Positions 47,568 to 57,397 of a stretch of DNA of 64,000 nucleotides are shown in pieces. The notes below the pieces were generated by a model. It made no database searches and was not told where the DNA came from. It saw only the letters and a list, made by a program, of their open reading frames with translations. The stretch is from NCBI GenBank assembly GCA_027922465.2, contig BQMF02000027.1, forward strand, positions 1,550,001 to 1,614,000, given 5' to 3'. Every line of letters starts with the position of its first letter. Position 1 is the stretch's first letter. Source of the DNA: Turritopsis dohrnii (Eukaryota; Cnidaria; Hydrozoa; Anthoathecata; Oceaniidae). Made by a program: the position numbers and the translations under genes.

Positions 47568-50500
47568 CTCCTATGTTTGCATCACTCATCGTTTCTTGAG
47601 GCTCGTCTATAGGAATACTCCCATCAAACGATTCAGCATGAACCGACAGTGAATTTGTCATTTGTGTGTTGTATTCCGAGGGCAAAATCGGCGTTATATT
47701 TCCATCTACTAACTTGAAGTGTGATTTACCGCGATCTCTTAGACCATATAGTATGTCAGTGTTAGGTATGTAGAAATTGATATTGGTTATCGATGAATCG
47801 AACGCTGAAATTGAAAACAAAATTCGGTATTGCTTAGAGATCGCAATAAAAATATTTGGTGGCCTTCATTTATTGAAATGCATGTTTGCATTGTTGTATC
47901 GATATAACAATTGCATATACAAACGAAAAGTGATCCTTTGAAGAAAGTCACACCAGCACCTTGAATTAACGTCCCCATTCAGTTTTTCCAGATCTTTCTT
48001 TCACATTTAGATATCAAAGTAAAAAAATCTACTGGCTGACAATAACATCTCACAACAAAAGATGTTAATGGATATATGTTCTTGCAACAAAAGTTAATAT
48101 ATTCTTTGAGTAATCAGTTGATCATTACCTTTCCAACTTGTTTGTGTTTGCTTGAAACAGTTGTAGCGACTCCCACTATAAAAAACATTAAATATGAAAC
48201 CATATCCATGTCTCAAGGACAGTTAAGTCATTTAGTGCCGAACAGAAAACTTTAAGTAGATTGGTAATTACTGAATAGAAATATCATCATATTGAATTCC
48301 GTCATTCGACTAGCCCTGAAGTTCAGGGTCTTTACGCATTGAAATTCCCCGGTAAAACCCTTCCTAAATGTTCTTTAAGTTATGTAGATGTTGCTTTAAA
48401 TACCTTTCTCCTCCCGGGTTGCATACAATAGTTAAGGTACCAGATGATTCTGAAATCACCAACAGAGATCGCAAATAATATTTATCGTACCGGTCAAGTC
48501 CTAAGGAGAAAATAGTCATAAAACTATTGCTTCAAAAACAATGTTTTTCACGAAGTTCTATGCTGAAATACTAAGGGTCTGTTAATATAAAGATTTTGCA
48601 TGCCGGGATGAAATTTTACACGAGTATTCAGGCTGGAGTTCAACACCATCATTTAACTGAAACGTTTTTAATCAAAACGTTTACAATAAGAAACATGTCA
48701 CCTGGGCTGAATTCAAATTACATTTTACAGCTTTGTTTGAGCGAAAAAATAATGAAAAGCAACGATCTCAACATTGATAATTGTAAACAGTACGAAGAAA
48801 TAAAGTAAAGTCATGGCTAGTATCTATTGTAATGAAAACAAAATGCCCTGACAGGTAAAAGGATTTCTGCGAAATATGCTGAAGTATAAAAACCTAAAAA
48901 CCATATATGACATACTTGAAATTTGAAAAAGGTTGCATGATTTGCAAAATAAAACATTACATTTCTAATGTCTTCCCCAGGAACAAAATCAACATATAAC
49001 CGAAATCAGAAATTTCTGTTTTAGTTTGAGTAGCAATATGGCATGCATTTACAAATGTTATTGATCTAATTTAACATTCACATCCTGTTTAAAAAAATTC
49101 TTTAAGAAATTCGAAAAATCGCTGGGATGATTTTTAAAACACAACATTGAATTTCTGATTTCGTATGCACCTCAGGACATTGCGAAAGTGTAATTGACAC
49201 TATATGAAACAATAATGTATACACAACTGTTAAATTTAATGAAATCTGAATGACATAAAACATCTTTTATTTTGGGGGTAAGAAGTGATATTATGCTTAT
49301 ATTGATCTTTTCAGATATCACATTGATTACGTATGTAAATCATATTTTTTAAATACTACTGCCGATGTTTTTAATTACAAACGAAATTCTCAAGATTAAA
49401 AACAAAAAAAGTAAACAAAAATTTTGATCATTAAAAGCTACCTTGTTGCATGATGTGCAGTGTTTTGAATTTACAGATAATTGGAAGAAGCTTTAATTTG
49501 CTATTGCGATTAGAAAAGCCATTTGTAAAAAGGAGCATTGGCGGTATAACATAAAAATTGTTCATTTTAAACATTAAAAACATTAAAACATTAACATCAA
49601 ACATTAAAACTAAGTGGTGCAGGGTAGACGCACATTTTTGATGTTGGAGCTGAAGAGCTGAGCTTCAGTATCCAAAGATTAAAAAAAGTAACAACCTTTA
49701 TACCAAAACAAACGAAGGTGTTTGTGCTTTCACTTAAAAACAAACAAATGTATACCTTTTCCACTCTTCTGTTTACAAAACGTTGAGAAATGATCACAAT
49801 TCAAGGTAATTAGAAGATTGTTCTACAGATTTTCTTTTTTCATTTTTAAATATGTATTTCTTCTTTTAAAATCCATTTAATATTGATCAAAGAAACTTTT
49901 GTAAATCGAAAAGGGTTTCTTCGCTGGGAGACATGACATCCATTACACGGCGTTTTCGTTTCATGTAAACGCACGCGTGAAATATACAAAAAGCCGCTAG
50001 GTTTAGACAGTTAGAAGATGAAGAAAAAGAACAGAGCCGGTTTTAATGTATTTCTTGCTTTCGCAGAAATCCAAAAAATAATTCAGATCACCTGAGTTGC
50101 CATCTGATGAAGAAAATGTAAGGCCAGAATAAATGAAGTTTGAAAACGTCTTTCAAAAAAGTATACACTTGCGGTACTGGAAAAATTAAAGAAAGTCGTC
50201 ATTTTTTTTTTACTGTTATTTCATAATGTACTTATCTTCATTTGCTGGGCGGAACGTATCTAAATAAACGCTTTTGTTTTCCAACCAGATGCCGAGATGA
50301 AATTTCCACACAGGATGAAAATTCTCTATATAAAGGGGCGGCCCTTGGTCGATGAATCGAAATAAAACACCAAATGGTCCCGTAAAAACCTTCTAAGTTT
50401 GTAGTTAAAGTGGCAAAAACTCTCCATAAAAATTTTTACCTGATAGAAGCTTTACAGGAGAAGGAAGGCTGTTATCATCAAATACACACGCATCTCCGTA

Positions 50501-51300
50501 AATTCGAGTACTTCTGTATTGCAATGAAATAAACCTCGATGTTACATCCATTTCAGTAATGCAATGAACTCCAGTACCTTTGAGCCACACCAGATAGCGT
50601 TCCATTTTGTATATCATTATTTCATCTCGATTTTCGGCATACAAACAACGACCAATACCACAATCTTGATATGTGATTGGAGCATTAGAATTATCGGAAT
50701 ACAAATGTCTTTTTGATTCGTAAAAGTTTGTAGTGCACGATGCTGAGCCAACAACCTTTTTGGTTTCCGGGTCAATTGACCAACAGGTACCAGAGTAACG
50801 ATTTTTGACTCGAAATTTCTTATAGTCACCTATGAATAGAGAAAACGGTATTTACTTTGAACAGGAGTCAGTACGCATAGGCATTATTAAGAAAAACGTT
50901 GCCACTGGAGATATTATTTATTATTCGTCTGAAAGGATCACGTATGCAGAAGGACCCTGCATATTTGCAATGCAGGTTCTTCTTGAAACTCGCATAATCA
51001 ATACCACACAAATTGCATGTGACGAACTTCAAACTTGACAAAACTGTCAAAATTGCGCAAACTAGAAAATGATTTACCAAAAATGGTTTTTTCCATCCAC
51101 TTGAATTGCCACGTCCGTTGATTCAATACATACATATTAGATGAAGTACATTGCTTGTAAGGGCAATATTTCTCTTCCACAAACACACTGAAGTGTTTTG
51201 AATTTTTATTTCGGCGTGATAATGTCAAATCATTTTCAGCCGTTCGCCAACGTATATATATCTGACATTTATTTTCTTGAGCTGGACTTGTAAAGGGAAA
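47568..51300 (-). CDS. Cys-rich host gene, three spliced exons (partial)
   Basis: Three exons on the minus strand with matching phases: 51300-51078 (acceptor CTCGATCTTCAG, donor G|GTAAAT), 50829-50440 (acceptor TATTCATAG, donor CAG|GTAAAA) and 47804-47568 (acceptor TTTTCAATTTCAG, donor GAG|GTGAGA). Lengths 223, 390 and 237 keep the frame, and both internal introns are phase 1. The product is 283 residues, rich in paired Cys (EEKYCPYKQCTSSNMY, SGTCWSID, CGIGRCLYAENRDE, GVHCITEMD, GDACVFDD), typical of disulfide-bonded extracellular modules. It ends with an acidic Ser-rich stretch. I do not recognise the domain. Absence of stops in all three exons argues that this is a working gene. 5' and 3' ends are not resolved; 53.9-54.3 kb may hold more 5' exons. 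Confidence 0.65.
47805..50439 (-). other. Large intron of the Cys-rich gene
   Basis: About 2.6 kb between two well-supported exons. A possible 47-base exon (after TTTTTTATAG, donor AAAG|GTAATG, near 48127-48175) does not fit the phase of its neighbours. The coding repeat at 49920-50105 is inside it on the plus strand. Confidence 0.5.
49920..50105 (+). repeat. Dispersed repeat encoding VFLAFAEIQ, copy B
   Basis: Plus-strand GCTAGGTTTAGACAGTTAG, then a reading MKKKNRAGFNVFLAFAEIQ. It aligns with the minus-strand copy at 44.2-44.4 kb through TAGGTTTNGACAGT, AAGATGAA and TTTCTTGCTTNCGCAGAAAT, with small indels between. No longer ORF. Confidence 0.55.
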
Positions 51301-51361
51301 CTGAAGATCGAGAAAAGAAAAAATAACTGTCACATATCAAGAGTTCAGAAGTTCATCGAAA

Positions 51362-51544
51362 GTACCTTATCGGGGATATATTCGTCGGCGAAAAGTAACA
51401 AAACTTTTGCTTCCTGATGAAAATTTTCCCCAACGAAAAGTTTCAAGAAACGAAATTTATAAGAAAATATTAGTATAGTTTTGCAAAATGACGAAAATTT
51501 TCCCCGATGAAAAGTTTCTGCGACGAAATTATCCCTTATAAGTT
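51362..51544. mobile_element. Small MITE with TTTCGTCG ends
   Basis: ACCTTATCGGGGATATATTC at the left is matched in reverse at the right (CGAAATTATCCCTTATAAGT), and direct units of CGAAAATTTTCCCC and GATGAAAAGTTTC occur inside. It lies just upstream, within the intron, of the 51300 exon. About 183 bp; no coding. Confidence 0.55.
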
Positions 51545-52339
51545 AACAACTTTACTTTATAACACATAATGATCACGCTTTAAATCTAGCGTTTTCGGCT
51601 CCTAGCAATCGCTAATATTGTTTTGGTTGATAGATTTCATAACACGTTTTTGGAATCGAAACTAAGATGTCACGCTTACTGGGTAATTCTCAAAATCTAA
51701 TGTTACACAAGATTTAGCTATCGCCAATGCATTGCAATCCAATTTTTTGCCTAATAAGATTTTGGCAATTTTTATAATGAAAATAGTTAAATGATTCTTT
51801 ATATCTTATGCTAAAAAAAGGATTGTATTTATTCTACTCAAAAAAAACAGAATTATGAAATACCATTTCGTTAGGTGAGAATTATTTTGTACTATCTCCA
51901 ATTTCTTTCAACTGAGAAAACTAAGTTTTAAATTTCATAGCCACACAAAATCTTTAAGAAACCTTTCTATGGAAAGATACTTGGTACATTTTGAATACAT
52001 CGTATTTGGAGTCCCTGACCAAAAATTGTTTCAAATTTGCTAGTACCCACTCTCCTTCAGGAAAACTTTGCAATTGGAGATATAACAAAATAGTTGCCAA
52101 AACAAGTGATATTATTAAAATTATTTGGTTTTAACTCCATGTTTTTGCAAATTCACCTTTAACTGACAAAAAATGTTTTTTACAGTACGAAAAACATCAA
52201 TTTGCCTTATGTTGTTTCTGTGTATATCACTTGGAGTTGCTTGGGCACTCCAAAATCTTAATTTGGAATTTAAAAAGACTACAAATTTTCCTTAAAAGTT
52301 ATTGGCATGAGCTGACAGTAAAATACTACAGGACACGTT

Positions 52340-52931
52340 ACATCTAAAAAATGCTGGTGAAATTAAAGATGAAAAGGTAGCTGTTGTTTGTATTGGCTTA
52401 GAAAATGTTATAAGCTTGCCAAATTGTAAGGTAGGAAACTTTTAATACAAAAGAAAGCTATCAATGTCAATGTTAGAAAAGAATTCCAAAGGATGATCCT
52501 GCCATTAAAAAAGTTACTTTGGTTTGACTCGTGAGTCGCACAAAATCGAAACAGTTATAAATCTGCTCTGTCCTTCAAGAGTTTATTTTTTGACAAAGAT
52601 AGTTATAATCGAACAGAGGTTTTGTGAAACTAGTCGTTCCAGCATTCAAGAAGTTGATAATATTCATAGTCAAATTGACAGGGCTTTCTCTCCAGTCGAG
52701 ATATTTTCTCCACCTGGGTCGGTGCAAATGCTACCAAATGTGAATCAAAAACATCCGTTCATGGTAATACAAGTGCAATCAGACAGCATTAAGAACTTCA
52801 TTCAAGTTGCTGCATTGCTTAATTATGAATCTGTTCCGTATATTTCAATCAAAACAGTTGTTCATCGAAAAAACACCCCAAATCATGTCTTTTATAAAGA
52901 TTTACCGACCCTTTTAAACAGGCTAAACTGA
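52340..52931 (+). pseudogene. Element-borne ORF remnant, possibly DUF7869-like
   Basis: A frame with EKVAVVCIGLENVISLPNC and YKRKLSMSM, a stop between, then a 135-codon ORF (52524-52931) with DNIHSQIDRAF, VEIFSPPGSVQMLPNVNQKH and PFMVIQV. The pattern resembles proteins with an RNase H-like fold that I know as DUF7869-type, common in multicopy invertebrate elements; that match is from memory of the family and uncertain. Stops and lost middle sequence show it is dead. If correct, it is the former mobility gene of the 2-kb element. Confidence 0.35.
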
Positions 52932-53355
52932 CCAAAAGTCCACAAACCAGAAAGTCTACCCAAAAATCTCCATAAATTCCGTTTTCAAAAGTTTTGAAAG
53001 CTAACAGATTGATTTCAAAGGCCTAAAGAAATGATCTTGAGAGTATGCTTGCCTATATGCCTCCTATTAATGTTGCTTTTTGTAAGATCACATTGAAATG
53101 AAAAAAGATAAGTTTGGTACCAATCTATGCAAATTATATTTTAAAACTGCATATTTAAAGAGTGCGTTAAATTTTCTAGGGCGAAGGTTGTCAATTGATT
53201 AATGTCCTTTGTATGTTCTCATGTGACTTTTTATATTTGCATAGCATTAGTTTTTGTGATTATATTCAAACTACAGAAAGACTTCTTTTAAGGCTTTTTC
53301 GGCATGTTATGATTGATAAATCGCTTCCACGTTCGCCATTTTGAAAATACAATTC

Positions 53356-53585
53356 ACCTTTCCCGAATTTCTGTTTAAACATCGTGTTTTAACCTAGATA
53401 GTACATCCAACCTCGTTTTTAAAATGAAAATTATTGTTAATCATTCTACAGGGAGTTTTGATAAAACAGGATAATTACTATGTAATTAGGTCAAACAATT
53501 GATAAAACAATGAAATGCATTAAAACGAGGTTGGATGTACTAACTAGGTCGAAACACGGTGTTTAAACAGAAATTCGGGAAAGGT
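53356..53585. mobile_element. Foldback MITE nested in the 2-kb transposon
   Basis: Arms of about 65 bases: ACCTTTCCCGAATTTCTGTT...ACATCCAACCTCGTTTT on the left and its reverse on the right, separated by about 95 bases. 230 bp; no coding. Confidence 0.8.
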
Positions 53586-53894
53586 CTATAAAAACAAACA
53601 ATCTCCACTATTTACAAGATTATCTAACAGCGGTTTCAGGGCAAATCAATAACCTCGTATCAACCTGTACATAGAATAAGCCGTATTTGCTTTCCTTTTG
53701 GAGATAAAACATAATAATTTTAAGGCGTTATAACGAATAAGGAGATAAAACAATATGAGACTTTCGTTTGAAGGAGATTTTGCACTTGTTTTTGGAAAAA
53801 GCTCACGGAGAAAGAATGAAATAATCCTGAAAAGCTTGAAAACAATCGGAGCTCATTTTTTCCAAAAATGGAGATAGAACAAAATAATTCTCAC

Positions 53895-54257
53895 CTAACG
53901 AAAATTTGTTATCACTTTTACTTTTCCATTAGAATGCAATACATTACTACCACTTTTGTCCTCTTCTAGAACCCACCAGTATCCCCCGTTCTGAAACAAT
54001 TTCATCGGTCCTATTTTGAATGTGACCATGGAGATCAAAATCAACTTACATAAAATCCAATTTTGTTTTTCTTTGAATTTCTCGTAATCGTTCCATGATA
54101 ACAAGGGAAAGTGTCGAACCTTGGATGGTCATCCGCATTGGGACTTTCATAATCTGCTTCCACATCGGGAGGAAGTGTCAAAGTGATAGAGTGGTCGCTC
54201 ATAGATGCGTTGCCAATATTATGCAAGAGAATAGCAAAGTCAGGATAATGAATGTGT
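53895..54257 (-). CDS. Two probable upstream exons of the Cys-rich gene, one disrupted
   Basis: Exon 54257-54050 (acceptor TTTTTACTTCAG, donor TAT|GTAAGT) encodes a beta-rich extracellular-like stretch, HYPDFAILLHNIGNASMSD then HSITLTLPPDVEADY, with Cys near its end. A 59-base intron follows, then an exon starting at 53990 after AAATTGTTTCAG (NGGYWWVLEEDKSGSNV). That exon runs into the inverted end of a 2-kb transposon at 53900, whose sequence supplies the TAG stop (53895-53897). The first exon ends in phase 0, and the 51300 exon begins in phase 0, so skipping the broken exon would keep the frame. Joining to the downstream gene is inference. Confidence 0.5.
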
Positions 54258-54324
54258 CTGAAGTAAAAATGAGATCTGTATAGAGTAGAAACTAAAATTG
54301 AAAAGCAATCTGATTTAACTTAAT

Positions 54325-54890
54325 AGTAGTTTCACGAGCTAGGCGAATGTCAGTTTCCCATTATCATCATCATCTTCATCATCCTCCAACATTTCGTGTT
54401 GACGTTACATGGTGGTATACAATTATTAGCTGACTTTGCTTTTTTTATCGTTTCAAAGCATGGTAGTATAAGTGGGAGACAGAGTGTTTTCTCGTATTTC
54501 TTTCCTAATTCATTATTATATTATATTATTATAGGAAGTTCGTATACTAAATTTGCTTAGATATTTTTCATGTTACTTTTGAGTTGCTTTAGTGAAGTGA
54601 ACGACAAGGATTTTGAAGCACATTTTTTCCAACCATACATATATTTTATTTTTGTATATATGTTTTAGCTCTAAATCTTTCATTCAATAATTTTATTTAA
54701 TGCACTGATTTTTGGCGGATCTTGCCTTAAAAAGATTTTAATTGGATTTCTGTGTATACAAGAAAGCCATATTTCAAATTTTCGTCCTTCGTGTTTTTCT
54801 TCTTTGACTGTCTTTCAAACCTAGTGTGATCATGACCAATAAAACCTTCTTATATTTTTTCTTGTTTTTTATGTAAACTTTAGAGATAGT
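54325..54890. repeat. Dispersed repeat, copy D (matches 36510-37130)
   Basis: Same order of blocks as in the nested element at 36.5-37.1 kb: TAGTTTCACGAG, TTCATCATCCTCCAAC, GTGGTATACAATTATTAGCT, AGTGAACGACAAGGATTT, TGATTTTTGGCGGATCTTGC. It also encodes, on the minus strand, GFLVYTEIQLKS. It lacks the TGCCCCCGC terminal repeats. It lies immediately left of the Polinton. Confidence 0.75.
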
Positions 54891-55011
54891 ATATTGCCGA
54901 TTCCAGTGCAAAAACGAACTCAAACGAAAACGAAGGAAAAAACGCACACGATGATGTCATCAGATTCTGGCGCAAGCAATGACGTCATCAATGCACCCCG
55001 ACTGCAAATGC

Positions 55012-55095
55012 GTGGAAAACTGTTGATGTCAGCAGTATCGTGGAAAACTTCTGATCTCAGCACTATCGTTGAAAACTGCTGAGGTCAGCAGTACC
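55012..55095 (+). repeat. Three tandem 28-bp units near the Polinton left end
   Basis: Units begin GTGGAAAAC/GTGGAAAAC/GTTGAAAAC, each 28 bases, differing at a few positions, and each contains CTGANNTCAGCA-type sequence. They lie 66-150 bases before the ankyrin gene start. They could be protein-binding iterons or part of a terminal repeat; function not shown. Confidence 0.75.
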
Positions 55096-55160
55096 CGAAT
55101 GCGTCAGTTCTGTCCACTCGTTAAAAATTTCAAAGTTGAACAGCAATATTGTAATAAAGG

Positions 55161-55878
55161 ATGATCGAAAGGTTTAACTCAGCAATGAAAGAGGCAGCTG
55201 GTAATAGTGACATCGAGAGCGTCAAGGAGTTAAAGGCGCATGGTCTGAGTGATTTTAATGATACAGTGGCTGCAGCAGCTTGCAAGGGTCATCTAGAGAT
55301 CGTTAAGCTGTGCAAAAAGTGGGGTGCGACGGCTTTTGGCTGGGTAATGGAAGTAGCAGCTTTCAAGGGTCACTTCGAGATCATCAAACTCCGATAGGAG
55401 TGAGGAGCGACTGATTTTGACAAGACAATGGCTACAGCAGCTCGGAATGGTCACATTGAGATCGCTAAGTTGTGTAAGGAGCGGAGTGCAACAGATTTCA
55501 AATCAGTAATGGCTTCAGCAGCTCGCAATGGTCACATCGAGATTGTTAAGCTGTGTAAGGAGTGGGGTGTGACTAATTTTGACTAGGCAATGGCTTCGGC
55601 AGCTTACAAGGGCCACATCGAGACAGTTAAACTGCTAAAGGAGTGGGGTGCAAATGATTTTAACTTGGCAATGGGTAGAGCAGCTCGCAATGGTCATATC
55701 GAGATAGCTAAGCACTGCCGAGAATGGTCAGGTTATGGAGCTATTCATGAAGAACTCTTTCGTTATCATCAAAGATCTCTACTACAAGTTTATAGAAGTT
55801 ACCATACACCCAGATAGGGTGTGGAATTGGTACTATGATGAGGATGAAAAGAAATGTTTAGGTGCCTATCTTCAATAA
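55161..55878 (+). pseudogene. Ankyrin-repeat protein of the Polinton
   Basis: Starts MIERFNSAMKEAAGNSDIES and continues as about six repeats of the form GHIEIVKLCKEWGA.DF..AM, the ankyrin helix-turn-helix unit, which typically mediates protein binding. The C-terminus (HPDRVWNWYYDEDEKKC) lies in a shifted frame after about 55765. In-frame stops occur at 55395-55397, 55401-55403 and 55584-55586. Such regular ankyrin genes are found in large DNA viruses and in Polintons; a host-interaction role is inference. It converges on the ATPase gene, with 13 bases between stops. Confidence 0.82.
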
Positions 55879-55891
55879 GTATACAAACTAC

Positions 55892-56497
55892 TTATTGAAC
55901 AACCTTGTAACTCCAAGGAAACTTATATCGCATGTAAACATAAGCGTGTTTTGAATCCCTCAAGTGTGGGAAGACGCCACTCCAGTCGTTTTTAGAGATG
56001 ACATTAGTTTCTTCGCAGATAAACTTGGCGTCGCTCAACTGCTTAGGATACCAAGTGAATAGTATCTTTGCCTGTCAACTGATGTTTTTTGAAAGAGCTG
56101 TGTAGACTTGGGTGAGAAGCCATAGACTATGTTTTTGATGACGTCCTGTGGTAGTTAGATCTAGAAATGAGCTTCTCTTCTTATCGAGTATCTCATCAGT
56201 TATAGAATCATCAATGATGAATAAGGTTTCCTGTCCTGCAAATTGCTTTTTGAATCTCTAAATCCAACATAGTAAGTCCTGTTGTGGTGTAGGTTCGATC
56301 CGAAAAACATCATCATCTTCCCAAAGAATCGTACAGTCTTTATAGGTTGTATTCCATCTAAGTGAAGGACAGAGAATGATGATATAGTCAAAGTGATGCT
56401 TGAACTGATTCTGTAGTAAGCGTAGAACCAGTTCCGTCTTGCCACAGCCTGTCAGTCCTGAAAAAATTGCAGTACAAGGATCTTTAACAAGGTCCAT
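55892..56497 (-). pseudogene. Polinton FtsK/HerA-type packaging ATPase
   Basis: This motor drives genome packaging into capsids in the family. ATG at 56497 gives a short leader then Walker A (GLTGCGKT). After a TAG at 56258-56260 the same frame continues with Walker B (TLFIIDD) and the conserved GRHQ segment, then a TGA at 56075-56077, and runs to TAA at 55892. About 200 codons, close to the usual size, with no frameshift. Its start codon directly follows truncated capsid sequence, so the two genes are fused in one open frame (56662-56258). Confidence 0.88.
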
Positions 56498-57378
56498 TTC
56501 GATGGTAATATCTACCTTGCTGATTTTTGGGTTGTAGTAATCGGTGTTATCCATAGCGTATGCTTTTCGTTTGTCTAGATCAAGAAAGAATAGAACAAGA
56601 GCCTGTAAACTCTCACTGGGCACATTTATTTGTATATTCCAGGCGGTATCTTTCTTTTCCAAAGGGATTATTCTATGCAGTAAAACACGCGTGTAGCGTA
56701 GTCGTTTATTGGCAAGTTCATTGTAGACTTTTACTTTGAACTCAGAGTCTTCTACCTTGTTGAATTCTAGAGCAATGTTGGAGAATCTTTCTTCGAAGCA
56801 CCTGATCTTGATCCTGCGTCTTTGAAGACCTTTCCATACTCCGCAAATGTAATTTTGAAGCTTAAGTGATCGCCAAGCTGTACATAGGGGAGATGTTTGA
56901 CAAGTTCAAAAAATTCCCATAGAGGAATGGCAAAACGGTTACCATAGACAGTTGCCAGGGCGGACTTACTCGTTGAAGTACTCGTTGCACCCGGTGACTC
57001 TGGGCTTGTTCACATCACCCTCCGGATCTATTCCCTGTTGGATACGTTCCACTTGCATTTCCTCAGGTAGCCATCTGTCCTTGTAAATTTCCATCACATC
57101 CGCATTTTGAATGTCTTGGATGATATTTGCTTCGTAACTGATAATTAACTGTTGGATCAACGCCTTTCCTAAGTTGTTGACAATATAGCGTCCTATATCG
57201 GTGGAGTTTAGCTTTCTTGTAGAATGACATCATTACCACCTAGATTCGGAAGCCTCACATCTAGCCTTTCTTTCTGGTCAATGGTTCTTGGTGTATGCGA
57301 GATCTTGACATGCTGACGCGGTGCGTTGAAGGCAAAGCGAGTCATATATTCCTTATAGGGGTTTTCAATACCATACAT
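56498..57378 (-). pseudogene. Polinton major capsid protein, truncated and frameshifted
   Basis: The double-jelly-roll capsid protein builds the virion shell in this family. The N-terminus (MYGIENPYKEYMTRFAF) begins at 57378. Recognisable segments follow in changing frames: KALIQQLIISYEANIIQDI, then VYGNRFAIPLWEFF, LGDHLSFKITFAEYG, and finally NIQINVPSES and YYNPKISKVDITIE. Frame changes are near 57210, 56967 and 56815. About 290 codons remain of a protein usually about twice as long; the C-terminal half is missing, and the break lies exactly before the ATPase start codon. Confidence 0.85.
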
Positions 57379-57397
57379 GTTTATTATAAGAGAAATG
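57378..57397. promoter_or_regulatory. Divergent start-site motif, capsid / coiled-coil pair
   Basis: Between the capsid ATG (minus, 57378) and the ATG at 57395 (plus) lies TTTCTCTTATAATAAA, read on the minus strand. Only 16 bases separate the two start codons. The same motif stands between the divergent genes at 59686 and 59701. The plus-strand ATG at 57377 overlaps the capsid start and is probably not used. Confidence 0.7.

Larger units (their letters stand above)
51869..53900. mobile_element. 2-kb DNA transposon inserted in a host exon
   Basis: Inverted ends CGTTAGGTGAGAATTATTTT at 51869 and, reversed, at 53900, followed inward by GTNCTATCTCC in both. It carries decayed plus-strand coding sequence (52340-52931) and a nested foldback MITE (53356-53585). 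It interrupts an exon of the minus-strand gene. Target duplication is unclear; superfamily not assigned. Confidence 0.75.

Noticed and set aside
50832..51038. Plus-strand 68-codon ORF starting MNRENGIYFEQES
   Set aside because: Falls in the intron and exon edge of the minus-strand Cys-rich gene; splice signals support the minus strand.
53895..54104. Natural C-terminus ending ...KVKVITNFR
   Set aside because: The stop lies inside the inverted terminal repeat of the inserted 2-kb element, so it is not the original end of the host protein.
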